Of a stretch of DNA of 64,000 nt, positions 11,813 to 21,529 are shown in pieces. The DNA is from Amblyomma americanum (Eukaryota; Arthropoda; Arachnida; Ixodida; Ixodidae). How positions within the stretch are numbered: position 1 is the stretch's first letter; every line of letters begins with the position of its first letter. Both the position numbers and the translations under genes were made by a program. The DNA is taken from the NCBI RefSeq assembly GCF_052857255.1, contig NC_135504.1, positions 134,838,929 to 134,902,928 on the forward strand, written 5' to 3'. The notes below the pieces were generated by a model. That model was not told the DNA's origin and did not search any database. It worked only from the letters and a program-made list of their open reading frames with translations.

Positions 11813-14179
11813 AAGAACACTTTTTAGGGTTTAAGTGAACACGATACTTCCCACACCAGTTTTGGATTAATGTTTGAACCCAATGTTGACAACTTGCGGC
11901 TAGTCTTTCCAGTGACAAGGATAATAGTGTCATCAGCATATGCCTGAATGTGGACAGGTGAGGGGACAGGGAGATTTAAGAGTTCATAAATTAAAATGTT
12001 CCAGAGTAAAGGTGACAGAGGCGAACCTTGCGGACAACCGACAGAATAAGGCACAGAAATAGTACAAGAAGGAGATTGATAGGTCAAATACCGGTTATCT
12101 AGGAAAGAAGCCAAGAGGGAATATAAATTTCCTGGACAACGATGTTGTCTTCAAAAATTTAAAACCAAAGGGTGCCAAACACTATCAAAAGCACCTCTGT
12201 AGTCCAGAGAAATGAGAACCACAGGAAGGTTTTGTTGCTGATATGTTTAATAATAACTCCCGCAAACGATAGAGGGCCGGAACAGAACTACGGCCATGCG
12301 TGAAACCCTACTGATTTTTGTGCAGTACATTATTCTGGAACAGGAAATAATACAACCTAACATACAACAAACGTTCGAGCACTTTTCAGAAAGACCAATT
12401 AATGCAGATAGGCCGGTAAGAATTGGGAAGGTGCGCTGGTCTATTCGCTTTGGGAATAAAATAATCCTTCCAACTCTCCAAGTCTGAGGAAAGTAGCCCG
12501 AATGCAAAACAGAATTAAAAATAGAGAGGAAAAACAAGAAATGAGCATTAAACAAGGCGCGAACAACACGAGGAGAGATTAGATCAGGGCCAGGAGAAGA
12601 CGTCACCAGCGATCGAATTGATTAAAGCTTCAATATCCGCAGCAGCTAAGGGTAAATCTCGAACTGAGCTATTGTTAGGCTGTGCTATAACGTCACGAAC
12701 GTGAGTATGGTATGGAAGATCATGTGAAAGTATCTGTAGCGATGTGAGCACGAAGTAGCAACTTTACAGAGTCAGGAAGCGTTTCAGTATACGTGCCATC
12801 AGAATACTGAAGAGGAGGAATTACAGAAGGGCACCTGAGCTTGCAAAAAGCATGTTTGTATGGCTTGCCAAACAAGAATTTGCGCGAAGCAGTGGTGCAG
12901 ATCTCCTTTAAATAATTATCATGGGAGTTTCGAATATTAGATCGATACGTTGCAAGAGCCCTATAATAAACTGAGCGGTGGAAAATTCTTAACTGAGGGT
13001 CTGAAATGTGCTAGAAACTGCGGCGAAGAGCGCGCACACGGGACCGCTCCATGCTCAAATCAGCCGTCCACCAAATGGAACCCTCGGGAAATTTGAGTTT
13101 TACCAAAAGCAAATTTTTCTCATATAGTGTCATAAAGGTGTCATTATATTTAGCTAGAACCTACTCAAGAGCGGACGCTGAATGGAACTGATGATTATAA
13201 AAATATTCAAACCAAGGCAAAGAAGTTAACTGGTAAATTAAACGATCCGTGCTGGCTCTGGTGAGCCGCTTGAACGGAGACACAAGTTGGGAGGAGAACG
13301 AGTGTGTAATAAATTTGCGCTCAGAAAGTGATGCATCAGCACTGACTTGCCAAGAATAGCTCTGTGTTAGCAAATTTGGTGACGCGAAGCTAAGGTCAAT
13401 CCAACATTGAAGCATACGGAGTTTCGTAGGTTGGTAAAGACTCCGGATTATTAAGAACGACCAGGGCATTGGAGGCCGCAAAAGCTTGAACATGAGTTCC
13501 TATTGGCAGTGATAATTCCGCCCCATAAAACGCTTTTTGCATTAAAATCTCCGCAAATGATTCTTTTATCAGTGGGCGAAGTTTGTATACAAGTAGTAAG
13601 CAAAGCAAGAGCCGCTTCAATATCGGCACGAGGCGGAATGTATACTGCAATAAAAAGAAAATGCTCTGTCGGTGTGAAACATAACATAGCAACAACTTCG
13701 GGAGAAATAAAACTTGGAAAGATATCAAAAGTAGGATTATGGAACAATATGACACACCTAGGGTCTTGAGGTGCGCAGATTTTGTGAAAAGTAGAGGGAA
13801 GTCCTACAAATTCATTATTGGTGGAGATGTATGGGTCGCTCGCAGCTGTAATTGTAGTAATGTTGTCCTGGATAAATTTAACCAACGGGAATGTCGCGCA
13901 ATTGGTGTGGTCTAAATTAACTTGGAGAAACAAAATGTGATCGGGCAAGGGACGCGGGGTAACACGAGGACTAAGGCCCATAATGATTGCGGGCGTGTAT
14001 CCTATCTGCACGTTCACGCAAAAGTGAACAAGACAGATGCCCGCTGGATGACCGGACGGGCGACCAGCAGCTGCGAAAAGTGCACACTTGCTACTGAGGT
14101 CCTGGACACTGACAGGGCATGCCGCCAAAGTATTGTCGAGATAGTCTCTCCCTACCTCACACCCTTCCTTAACGGAATT

Positions 14180-14412
14180 TAATTGTCATGTTTATGGAGG
14201 ACTATGGTAGCTATGCAGTCGTTATAGAATTCTTCTAGTATTTTACCATAAGGCTTCTATGCCATAAATCAGCAATGCCTGCATGACGGCTGAGGTTTCC
14301 ACTGAGACAAATGCTTTCTCGGAATCAATGAACGCTATATATAGGGTTTGGTTATATTATGCGCATTTCTCTATCACCTGATTGTGAGTGCGAATATGGT
14401 CTGTTGTCGAGT
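14180..14412 (-). pseudogene. RTE-type LINE RT fragment
   Basis: On the minus strand this short piece reads like IAFIDSEKAFVSVETSAVMQ followed by a segment ending ATIVLHK. It corresponds to residues about 150-225 of the RTE RT at 33,596-35,182 (IAFIDYEKAFDSVETSAVIQ). One in-frame stop and one shift are present. It is a truncated scrap of the same RTE family that appears twice more in the window. Confidence 0.8.
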
Positions 14413-15381
14413 AAATTAAGAAAGCTGTTAAAATTGCTAGAATTAACAGGGCTAGATAGGAGATGAAAAATCTCTCACGCTGCCCTTTCTATAATTCTGT
14501 TGCCATGTGTGACAGCGAGCAAAATGTTCAATGCAAAGCATGAATTGAGGTTAGCTGCGTGGGAGCTCACTCCAGCAGGCGATTGGCTGCTTCAACCGCT
14601 TTTGCCCAGTTCACAAGCTATAGCTGGTCTTCACTTCTCCAGCCCTCAGTTGTTAGTTTAGTTATTCTTTAAATATTTGAATTACTCTAGCATGCCCATA
14701 CCATGCAGTAAAGTTAGCCACGTCACCATAGACGGCGCAATAGGAATTTTATGAATTTTGAAGCATATATCTGTTTCTAACTGGGTTGATAGAAGTATTT
14801 GATTGCAAAGAGAAGTGGCTCCGCTGTAATGAAATGGCAACGGAAGATTCTAAAAAGGGAACAAAGGGTCATCCCTTCTGTTGCCCTTACACCAGAGGCA
14901 CTCCTTTTTTTGTTTGCTTACTTGAGAGTGATGTCAACCGCTCGCATTGCTTGCAAACACACGACGGCTTTTCCCGCAAAGTCGCAGGTGCCGCATACCA
15001 GCTGGACCTTCGATCTTTACCGCTCTCCTATTCCGAGCTTGACACTACGGATCCGGTCAAAGCCTAATGCGAAATAATTTTTACTGCTAGTGTATTATCC
15101 TTGCAACTGCAGGTGCGAATTGTACGCATTAACCTTATAATATATTCGACTGCAAGGGTAAATTACAGCCAGTTTTATAAAATGCTCGGAATTAGGAGAT
15201 TAAAGCGGGAAACTGCGACCAAGGCGCTCTGAATTGTCCGTGGTATCTCAAGGCGATACTGGTCGGCCTATGTGCAGCTGCGGTATTAGTGAAACAAGTC
15301 ATCGAAGCGGCGGTGTCTGTCCTAAAGGATTTGACATGGCCTGTCCATATTCATGAAGTTGTTATACATCCTTTGTTCGTA
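14413..15381. other. Unassigned spacer
   Basis: No repeat partner or protein family was recognised. Two overlapping plus-strand frames at 14,786-15,077 are under 95 codons, have no recognisable motif and are probably chance. Confidence 0.3.
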
Positions 15382-16690
15382 AGGTTACGAGACTAAGTCC
15401 ATTAAAAAAATGCGCTGAAACATTGAAGTCATTTGGGTAGCGCCCATTTGAAATAGTCTCCCTTGCAGTCTATACGCAGTTTCCAACGCTTCTTGAGGTT
15501 TTAGAAACCGCTAGAAAACGCTTCTTTTGGCGGGGCTGTCAGCTCCTTTGTCGTGGCGTCTTGAATAGCCTCCACGCTCCCCATCCAGCGACCTTCTAAG
15601 GCTCTCTTCACACGAGTAAACAGGAAAAAATAGCCTGGGGAGAGGTCAGGCGAGTATGGCGAATGGCGAAGTGCAGTAATGCTATGCTTGGCGAGAAATT
15701 TTGTCACGATGAGAGCAATGTGCGGCCTTCCGTTATCGTGGAGAAGACTCCATTGTCCAGATGCCCATAGGTCAGGGCGACGGCGTCGCAGTGCATCCCG
15801 CATCGGTTGGAGCAGGCGGATGTAAAACTCCTGATTCACCGTCTGTTCTTGTGGGACGAACTCGCGCTGTTTGACGCCTCTGGCATCGAAAAAAACTATC
15901 AGCATCGTCTTTGTTTTGGTCTTCTATCGCCGCACCTTTCTCGGCGCCGGAGAGCTTTTGTACCGCTATTCGGCGCTCTGCCTCTTTGTTTGAGGATCGT
16001 ATTAAAAACACCATGCTTCGTCTTCATCAATGATGGTATCAACGAATGTAGCATCCTTTTCTGCCTCGGAGAGCAAATCAGCGCTCACTGGTGCCCGCGT
16101 GTCCTTCTGGTCCTCTGAGAGTGTGCGGCACAAGTCTGGTATTCAGCTTTCGTTTCCTTAAGTTTTTACGCAAAATTTGGTGGCATGTTGTCTTACTAAT
16201 GTCGAGAGCATCTGATAGCATACGGGCTGTAATGTTGCGGTCTTCCTGTACGAGTTCCCTGATCCGAGCCACGATATTTTCATTCCGTGAGTTTGAGGAG
16301 CGCCCCTGCCTTGTGTCGCGTTCCACTGACGCTTTCCCCGAAACGAACCTTTTGTGCCACTCGAAAACTCGCGCCCGCGATAATGGCTCGTTGCCGTAAG
16401 CGTCACGAAAGAGCGCATACGTGTGTTTGGCTGTCTTGCCAAGCTTTACACAGAATTTTATGTTCGCATGCTGCTCGAGGTGGACGTCCATCTCTCCACA
16501 TTCACACACAGTAGAATGCGCAGATGACTAGTGACAACGTATTTTTCTACATGTAGTGCTATCTAGCGACCGCCACAGCAATTAACACAAATAGCTAAGG
16601 TTAGCCCGAAAAGATTGCGCTACACATACGTACCAACATTTGTTGTGGGGAATCATTTGTACCGAAGAAAATAAATCAGTCTCGAAACTT
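15382..16690 (-). mobile_element. mariner DNA transposon (inactive)
   Basis: A Tc1/mariner-superfamily element about 1.3 kb long, the usual size. Its ends are an imperfect terminal inverted repeat. The left end near 15,382 (AGGTTACGAGACTAAGTCC) pairs with the reverse complement of the right end near 16,672-16,690 (ATCAGTCTCGAAACTT), sharing the core AGTCTCG. A TA dinucleotide sits just outside the left end. The transposase is encoded on the minus strand and is broken (see the separate entry). It lies between an unassigned spacer and a CR1 relic. Confidence 0.85.
15501..16509 (-). pseudogene. mariner transposase, frameshifted, last catalytic Asp replaced
   Basis: Two main frames remain. The N-terminal part (16,078-16,509) carries the paired helix-turn-helix region: ANIKFCVKLGKTAKHTYALF, then RARVFEWHKRFVSG and ITARMLSDALDISKTTCHQI. 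The C-terminal part (15,501-15,905) starts at the FFDARGVKQREFVP block. The first catalytic Asp falls in the damaged middle near 16,010-16,020 (DEAWCF). The second is in LLHDNGRPH. The position 34 residues later, which should be the third Asp of the DD34D triad, is Tyr (SPDLSPGYFFLF). With the frame breaks near 15,905-16,080, the protein is dead. The likely start is the Met at about 16,491 (MDVHLEQHANIKF). Confidence 0.88.
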
Positions 16691-16739
16691 CCCAAATGGT
16701 CCCAAATGCAACAGCATAATCTATTTTAGGGCATATTAA

Positions 16740-17770
16740 AGTTATATAATCAAGTTTGCTAACGTGTTAAGGGGCGTGTCTGAGGTTACCTTTAAGAAGA
16801 CTAAGTGAGCGCTTAGCAGACGCTAGGGTGAGGTCGATATGGGGATGCCATGTTAGGTTAAACTGAAGGTGCACGCCAAGGTACATTATGTTGTTGTTAG
16901 CTCTGCAGTGTTGTCGTTAAGAATATAAGTGCCTGGAATGCGAAATGCATGACGAGTGGAAGATATGTTTTGTTTTAGAAGCGTTTAAAGTCATTAATCA
17001 AGATGAGCATCATAAGCTTATAGCGTTCAGGTCAGGTTGTAGGGATTGGTGGTCTCGGTCACTAGTAATGTTACGGTAAATTACGCAATCATCAGCGAAA
17101 AGTCGAATTCTAGATGTTACATAGGACTGTAAATCATTAATACAGATTAGAAAAAGCAAAGGTCTGAGCACGCTTCTTCGTGGTACCTCAGATGTCACAT
17201 AAGCAGGGGAAGAGTTAGAATTATTAACCGAGGTGAGCTGTGTTCTAGATGACAGAAATTCCTTAATCCTGGATAAGCGAACTCGTTAGGGTGGATGTTA
17301 AGGCGTGCTAGTTTTAGTAGAAGTCTGTGACGAGGAGCCCGATCGAAAGCTTTTGAAAAATTTATAAACACTGCGTCGACCTGAAAGCCCGTGTCAAGTG
17401 ATAATTGTAAGTCATTAACGAAGCCAGGTAGTTGAGTGTCACATGAAAATTCCTTGCGAAAACCGTGCTGATATTTGAAAATAATATTATGATATTTGAG
17501 GTAGTTAATAACTTGGCTGCGGATGATATGCTCAAGAAGTTTGCAAAAGGTGCGGGTTAACGATATGGGTCGACAGTTCAAAGGTGAGGAACGCTCACTT
17601 GATTTAAATATAGGTATTACTTTGGTCATCCGCCAGCCATTAGGAATGGTACTATAAATCTGGCTTTGGAGGCCATTAGTTTTGACGTCGACGTTGCCCC
17701 TAATCCGGGGCGATCTTCGCGTCAGTTTGTGAAGGATAGGGACGAACCGCTTATTTGATGAACCGTTCAA
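16740..17770 (-). pseudogene. CR1-like LINE RT relic, antisense
   Basis: The minus strand reads in order: TKVIPIFKSSERSSPLNCRP, the palm segment AVFINFSKAFDRAPRHRLLL, RSVLRPLLFLICINDL and the palm box LFADDCVIYRNI (about 17,075). A thumb piece then runs down to about 16,760. It resembles the intact CR1 ORF2 at 42,591-45,392, which has LDFSKAFDRVPHQRL and LFADDCVIYRRI at the same places, so the two are probably related families. Frames shift at about 17,195 and elsewhere. The mariner element ends just left of it. Confidence 0.8.
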
Positions 17771-17774
17771 CTAA

Positions 17775-18037
17775 ATGTGGAATAGAATACGATAGTTTAA
17801 AAGGTCTTGGAGTACGCAGATATGCATCTCGTAGTAATGGCCGTGTGTAATCACGTATTGTTATGCGCGCATTGTTTGGAATGAATGAATGAAGAACATA
17901 AGATTGCTTACGTGTCGAAATAAGAAAGCATTACCGCTTCTGAAAACATTGAAACCCATCCACCTGCGGACCAGCCACAGATAGACTCGCGCCTATAACA
18001 CCGCTAAGAGGAATGCTGTACGACATTAAGGCTGCGA
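17775..18037. other. Unassigned spacer
   Basis: Short AT-rich sequence between a CR1 relic and the terminal motif of a Penelope-like element. No feature was recognised. Confidence 0.3.
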
Positions 18038-18866
18038 ACTGGGCGAGTTGGTACTGATTAATAGTTGAACAGTGCAATAAGACAACGGGACACAACGAAG
18101 CATGGACACCACGAGCGCAGACTCGCGACTAGATATTTATTCACGGCAAATGTCTCTTCGCCACAACTGCCGCAATTACCAACTCTGTTCTGTTGAAATC
18201 TGCTCTCGAAGGATATGTTTATTCCCAGTAATCTGCATTTCACCGCGTGATTGTTGTTGTTCCTATTTTTTCTCTGTCTCACCGCAATTCCTGTTATAAT
18301 TACATACATATAGATATTTTTCATGCATTCCATTCCCTTCTGCAATGCCTCCAGTGGCCTTGAAGGTATTGAAATAAATAATGAAATAAATACTAGGAAC
18401 AGCAAACACAAACGACAGAGAAAACAAGAAAAACAAAAAATACAAAAGCTAATCATCATGCCCACAACGTTGACAATCGGCAAGAGCGGAAAGCTACACA
18501 TCTTGGCCAGATAAGTACATCATCTCTTTATCAGTTAGTGTGACAGAAGGGTCACTAATGCAACTATCTGTTTTCAAGCGGATGTGAAAAACCTCTAATA
18601 TTTCACGCGTTAGGATGTCACTATGTTTGCCTAAGATGAGGGTGTTAGAAATCAGAGGGGTGCATGCACCTTCTCTCCAGTGACGGGCAAGGTTGCAAGA
18701 TGACCCATTATCTCTGGACCTCTGGTGCTCATCTAGACGAGCGTTAACACAACGTCCAGTCTGGCCAATATAAGTCACCCCGCAAGTGCACGGCATCCTG
18801 TACACAACACCGACATTGCAGGGCACAAAAGGGCTTTTATGGTCGGTCTGACAGCGTCCTCTCTTT
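18038..18866 (-). mobile_element. Penelope-like element 3' end with GIY-YIG endonuclease relic
   Basis: On the minus strand, 18,826-18,494 encodes VGVVYRMPCTCGVTYIGQTG followed by RCVNARLDEHQRS. This is the GIY-YIG nuclease core with the extra cysteines typical of Penelope-like elements. It ends in a C-terminal block, SDPSVTLTDKEMMYLSG. Upstream in frame is a partial CKRGRCQTDHKSPF-like segment. Downstream, a 3' untranslated region ends with a poly(A)-type AATAAA (read around 18,135 on the minus strand). The terminal motif ACTGGGCGAGTTGGTAC lies at 18,038-18,054 and recurs at 26,703. The RT part is missing; the left neighbour is cut at about 18,866 where an RTE fragment begins. Confidence 0.8.
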
Positions 18867-18867
18867 T

Positions 18868-19795
18868 AGCATGTGCAGCTACTATATTCCTTCATAAAGC
18901 AGTCATAAAATTCTAATATGGAAGGGCGTCAGGCAGGCAGACACGATCTCGCCAATGCTCTTCACCGCTTGTTTGCAGGAGGTATTCCGAGGCCTGAATT
19001 GGGAACAGTTGGGGATAAGAGTTAATGGAGATTACCTAAATATTTTGCGCTTCACTGATGACACTGCCTTGCTGAGTCAGTCAAGAGGTGAACTTCAAAT
19101 CATGATGAATGAGTCAGAAAGGCACAGCAGAAGGGCGGGTTTAAAAATTAAAATGCAGAAAACCAAAGTAACATTCACGAGGCTAGCAAGGGAATAGAAG
19201 TTCACAATTGTTGCGGGGTACTGGAAGTGGTAAGGGAATACGTCTACGTAGGGCAAGTAGTGACCGGTGATACGGACCTGGATAGGGAAATAACAAGAGG
19301 AATAAGAATGGGGTGAAGCGCATTTCGCAGGTTCTCTAAGATCATGAGAATATAGTATACAAGACTTGTATCTTACCGGTACTCATCTATGGGGCATAAA
19401 GGGCTGAGGCTAACGTAAAGGGTTCAGCTTAATTTAGGGACAACGCAGCGAGCTATGAAAAGAGAAATTATAGTTGTAACGTAAAGAGAGCGGAAGCGGG
19501 TGGGGTGGGTGAGGGAACAAACGCGGGTTAACGACCTCCTCGTTGAACTCAAGAGGAAGAAATGGGCTTCGGCGGGGCATGTTATGAGAAGGCAGGATAA
19601 CCGATGTTCCATGAGAGTAACGGAGTGAATTCAAAAAGAAACCAAAAGCAGCAAGGGGCGGCAGAATGTTCGGTGGGCGGATGAGATTAAGAAGGTTGCG
19701 GGGATACCATGGGCGCAGATGACAAATTACAGGGTTAATTGGTGACACATAGAAAAATTGTTTGCCCTGCAGTAGGCGTAGTCAGGCTGATGATG
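18868..19795 (+). pseudogene. RTE-type LINE, 5'-truncated RT relic
   Basis: Nucleotide-level match by eye to the 3' two thirds of the RTE element at 32,350-35,208. For example, it shares GATCTCGCCAATGCT and GAGGTATT followed by GAGGCCTGAATTGGGAACAG. The frame at 18,955-19,197 reads LFTACLQEVFRGLNWEQLG, with FTDDTALLSQ where the better copy has FADDIALLSH. Stops and indels follow. The end at about 19,790 carries the short CTGATGATGATGG tail also seen, in longer form, at the end of the better copy (about 35,190-35,208). This is a typical 5'-truncated dead copy. Confidence 0.88.
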
Positions 19796-20472
19796 ATGGC
19801 ATGCAACTTGTGTGGTGGCATTCTTATATTCCCACATATTGCACGCGGATGAACAGCTAAACACATCCACTCAAAGCCACCCGACGCGGCTATAGATCAG
19901 TGAGAGGTGACGCTGGCCAGTGGCACCCTGGAAGACCAGGAGGCGCTAGTCGCCATCACCAAAGCGTCGGCGGAAGCCACTGGAGTCCTGGACTTAGGAC
20001 AACGCCCACAATCTGCTCCGATCTCCTTTTGCCTAATAGATGTTTGTTCTCTTTCTTTCTGAAATTCGAATAATTTATTTAATTGGGTCGCTTTGTAGGT
20101 TCTCTTCTGTGTTTGTTCACGCTCTACTGTGATTGTATGTTTAACTATTGTGAAATCAGGGTTGCCTTTTGTTATCCTAGTGCCCTTTCTTGCATGCCTT
20201 GCCGGAACCGTTATAAATGCGAACTATTCCCTTAGATTGGACGCTTGTATCTCCTCACCCCTTCTGCATTCTGTCTGTACCCCCATACTGGGCTGGCCGT
20301 GTTAATGTTCCCTAGGATTTCTAACTTACCGCCTCCTGCCCACTTGCTTGTTTTGCCGCGTCTCCAATTCTCAGCTTAGTTTCCATCAGCTTACAGTGCA
20401 GGTCAAGTATGTAAGGGCTCTTGTTCTTTCGGTTAAGCGGGACTATTTTTGCCAACACGTACATTCATGTCC
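19796..20472. other. Possible LINE C-terminal remnant, then unassigned sequence
   Basis: The plus strand near 19,905-20,040 reads LEDQEALVAITKASAEATGV and soon stops. It resembles the C-terminal end of some LINE ORF2 proteins but is too short to place. The rest up to the LTR (20,477) shows no recognisable domain. Confidence 0.3.
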
Positions 20473-20476
20473 TCGT
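20473..20476. repeat. Target-site duplication of the Gypsy element, left
   Basis: TCGT, immediately outside the left LTR. It is matched by TCGT at 25,618-25,621. A 4-bp duplication fits several Gypsy lineages. Confidence 0.75.
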
Positions 20477-21049
20477 TGTTGCAAAAGGGTTGCAAGCCCC
20501 AAGGGTAGCGTAGGCCTGGCGGCCTGGGGCACAGCTGGAAACATCCGAAGGTCCTGGCAAAGGATGAGTCGACTGGCAACAGAACAACTTGTTTATTCTG
20601 GCATCGCAAAAGAGCAACCGGTCAGCGCGACCACGTTACTCGAAGGAAGAAATCGAAGTCTCTCTTTGGCGTCCGGGGCAGCGGCTTTTATACCCTCGGA
20701 GTCGAGGGCAAGAAGGAACGGCTCTGGATGAGGCGCCCGATACGGCGACGCTCGGACATGTTCAGACGTGACGTGCGCGTCCGCCGGGCCGGCGCCGGTC
20801 AGACCTCCTCGCCTCCCAGTTGGGGAGCTCCTCTCCCCGGCTGCCGCGCTTTGACAAGCGTGGGCACCAACATGCACACACACACACGCACACACGACGA
20901 CACGTAGCATTGAAACCTGCCTGGACGCGCTTGGCGGGAGGCGTTACGGCAGCACTGAACGGGCCCAAAATGACCGCCACTTTGAACGAAGCCCCGGCGT
21001 CCGTTGCATCCGCGCCGGCTATACCGCGCGTCGTAGGCGAAACGTAACA
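20477..21049 (-). repeat. 3' LTR of the Gypsy element
   Basis: 573-bp long terminal repeat (plus-strand ends TGTTGC and GTAACA). Relative to the other LTR it differs at four single bases and has one CA unit fewer in the CA microsatellite near 20,875-20,890. On the minus strand it carries TATAAAAG (20,692-20,685) and AATAAA (20,597-20,592), the latter serving as poly(A) signal in the 3' copy. Confidence 0.95.
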
Positions 21050-21529
21050 GACCGCCCCGCCGGGAGAAGGAGATCCCGATGGTCAGGGGACTGCATCCGC
21101 TGTCCAGAGGGATGTCGCTCGATGATGCTCGTAATCGAAACCGGTCGTCCCTCGACGTTGCTTGACCGCAGCGCACAGAGAAGGCCTCGTTCTCAGGTTC
21201 AGGATCACACAGGACACTGCAAAGTCACTTCGGGAGAGTTGCCATTTTTGTGCTCGTTCCCAGCAAGCGTTAGAACTACGCCGAAACGCAACCGCTCAGT
21301 CAGCAAGCACGAGACAACCCTCACTAAGCTCTGCCAGGCTCTTTCCCCTTTTATACTACTGCCTAGTTCCTTACAGTAGTCAAGCAGCACTCAGAACGCG
21401 TCCACAAATTGGAAAATTGCACTAGAAAGCACATAATCACTTTGAAACACTAAACAAAAGCAATATGTTAAAAATCCTGCCTCAGGAAGAAAACATCAGT
21501 AACAAACAACTTTGAGGCGGATTCCTACG
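21050..21529 (-). other. Non-coding segment between pol and 3' LTR
   Basis: 480 bp with only short overlapping frames of no recognisable domain. A G-rich run next to the LTR (minus-strand GGCGGGGCGGTC) is the best candidate polypurine tract but is not purely purine. No integrase, chromodomain or envelope sequence is visible. Confidence 0.6.

Larger units (their letters stand above)
9935..14130 (-). mobile_element. Antisense R1/LOA-like LINE relic with endonuclease, RT and RNase H
   Basis: One degenerate LINE read from about 14,130 down to about 9,935. Its N-terminal endonuclease (13,451-14,128) begins with a block reading FLQVNLDHTNCATFPLVKF, close to the opening of R1-group ORF2 proteins, and includes RIICGDFNAKSVLWGG. 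RT follows (about 12,606-11,824) with SPLSPLLWNILIYE and the palm box QAYADDTIILV. Then come a connection domain and RNase H (11,812-10,832) with HIYTDGSF, SAYAAELVAFHSAV, HLYSDFLSLLSAL and HIRSHSG. At least five frame breaks separate these pieces. The RNase H argues for LOA-like or I-like rather than R1 proper. The clade is therefore tentative, but the LINE identity is secure. Confidence 0.8.

Noticed and set aside
14786..15077. Two overlapping plus-strand frames of about 93 codons
   Set aside because: Two frames over the same bases with no recognisable motif or context; likely chance.
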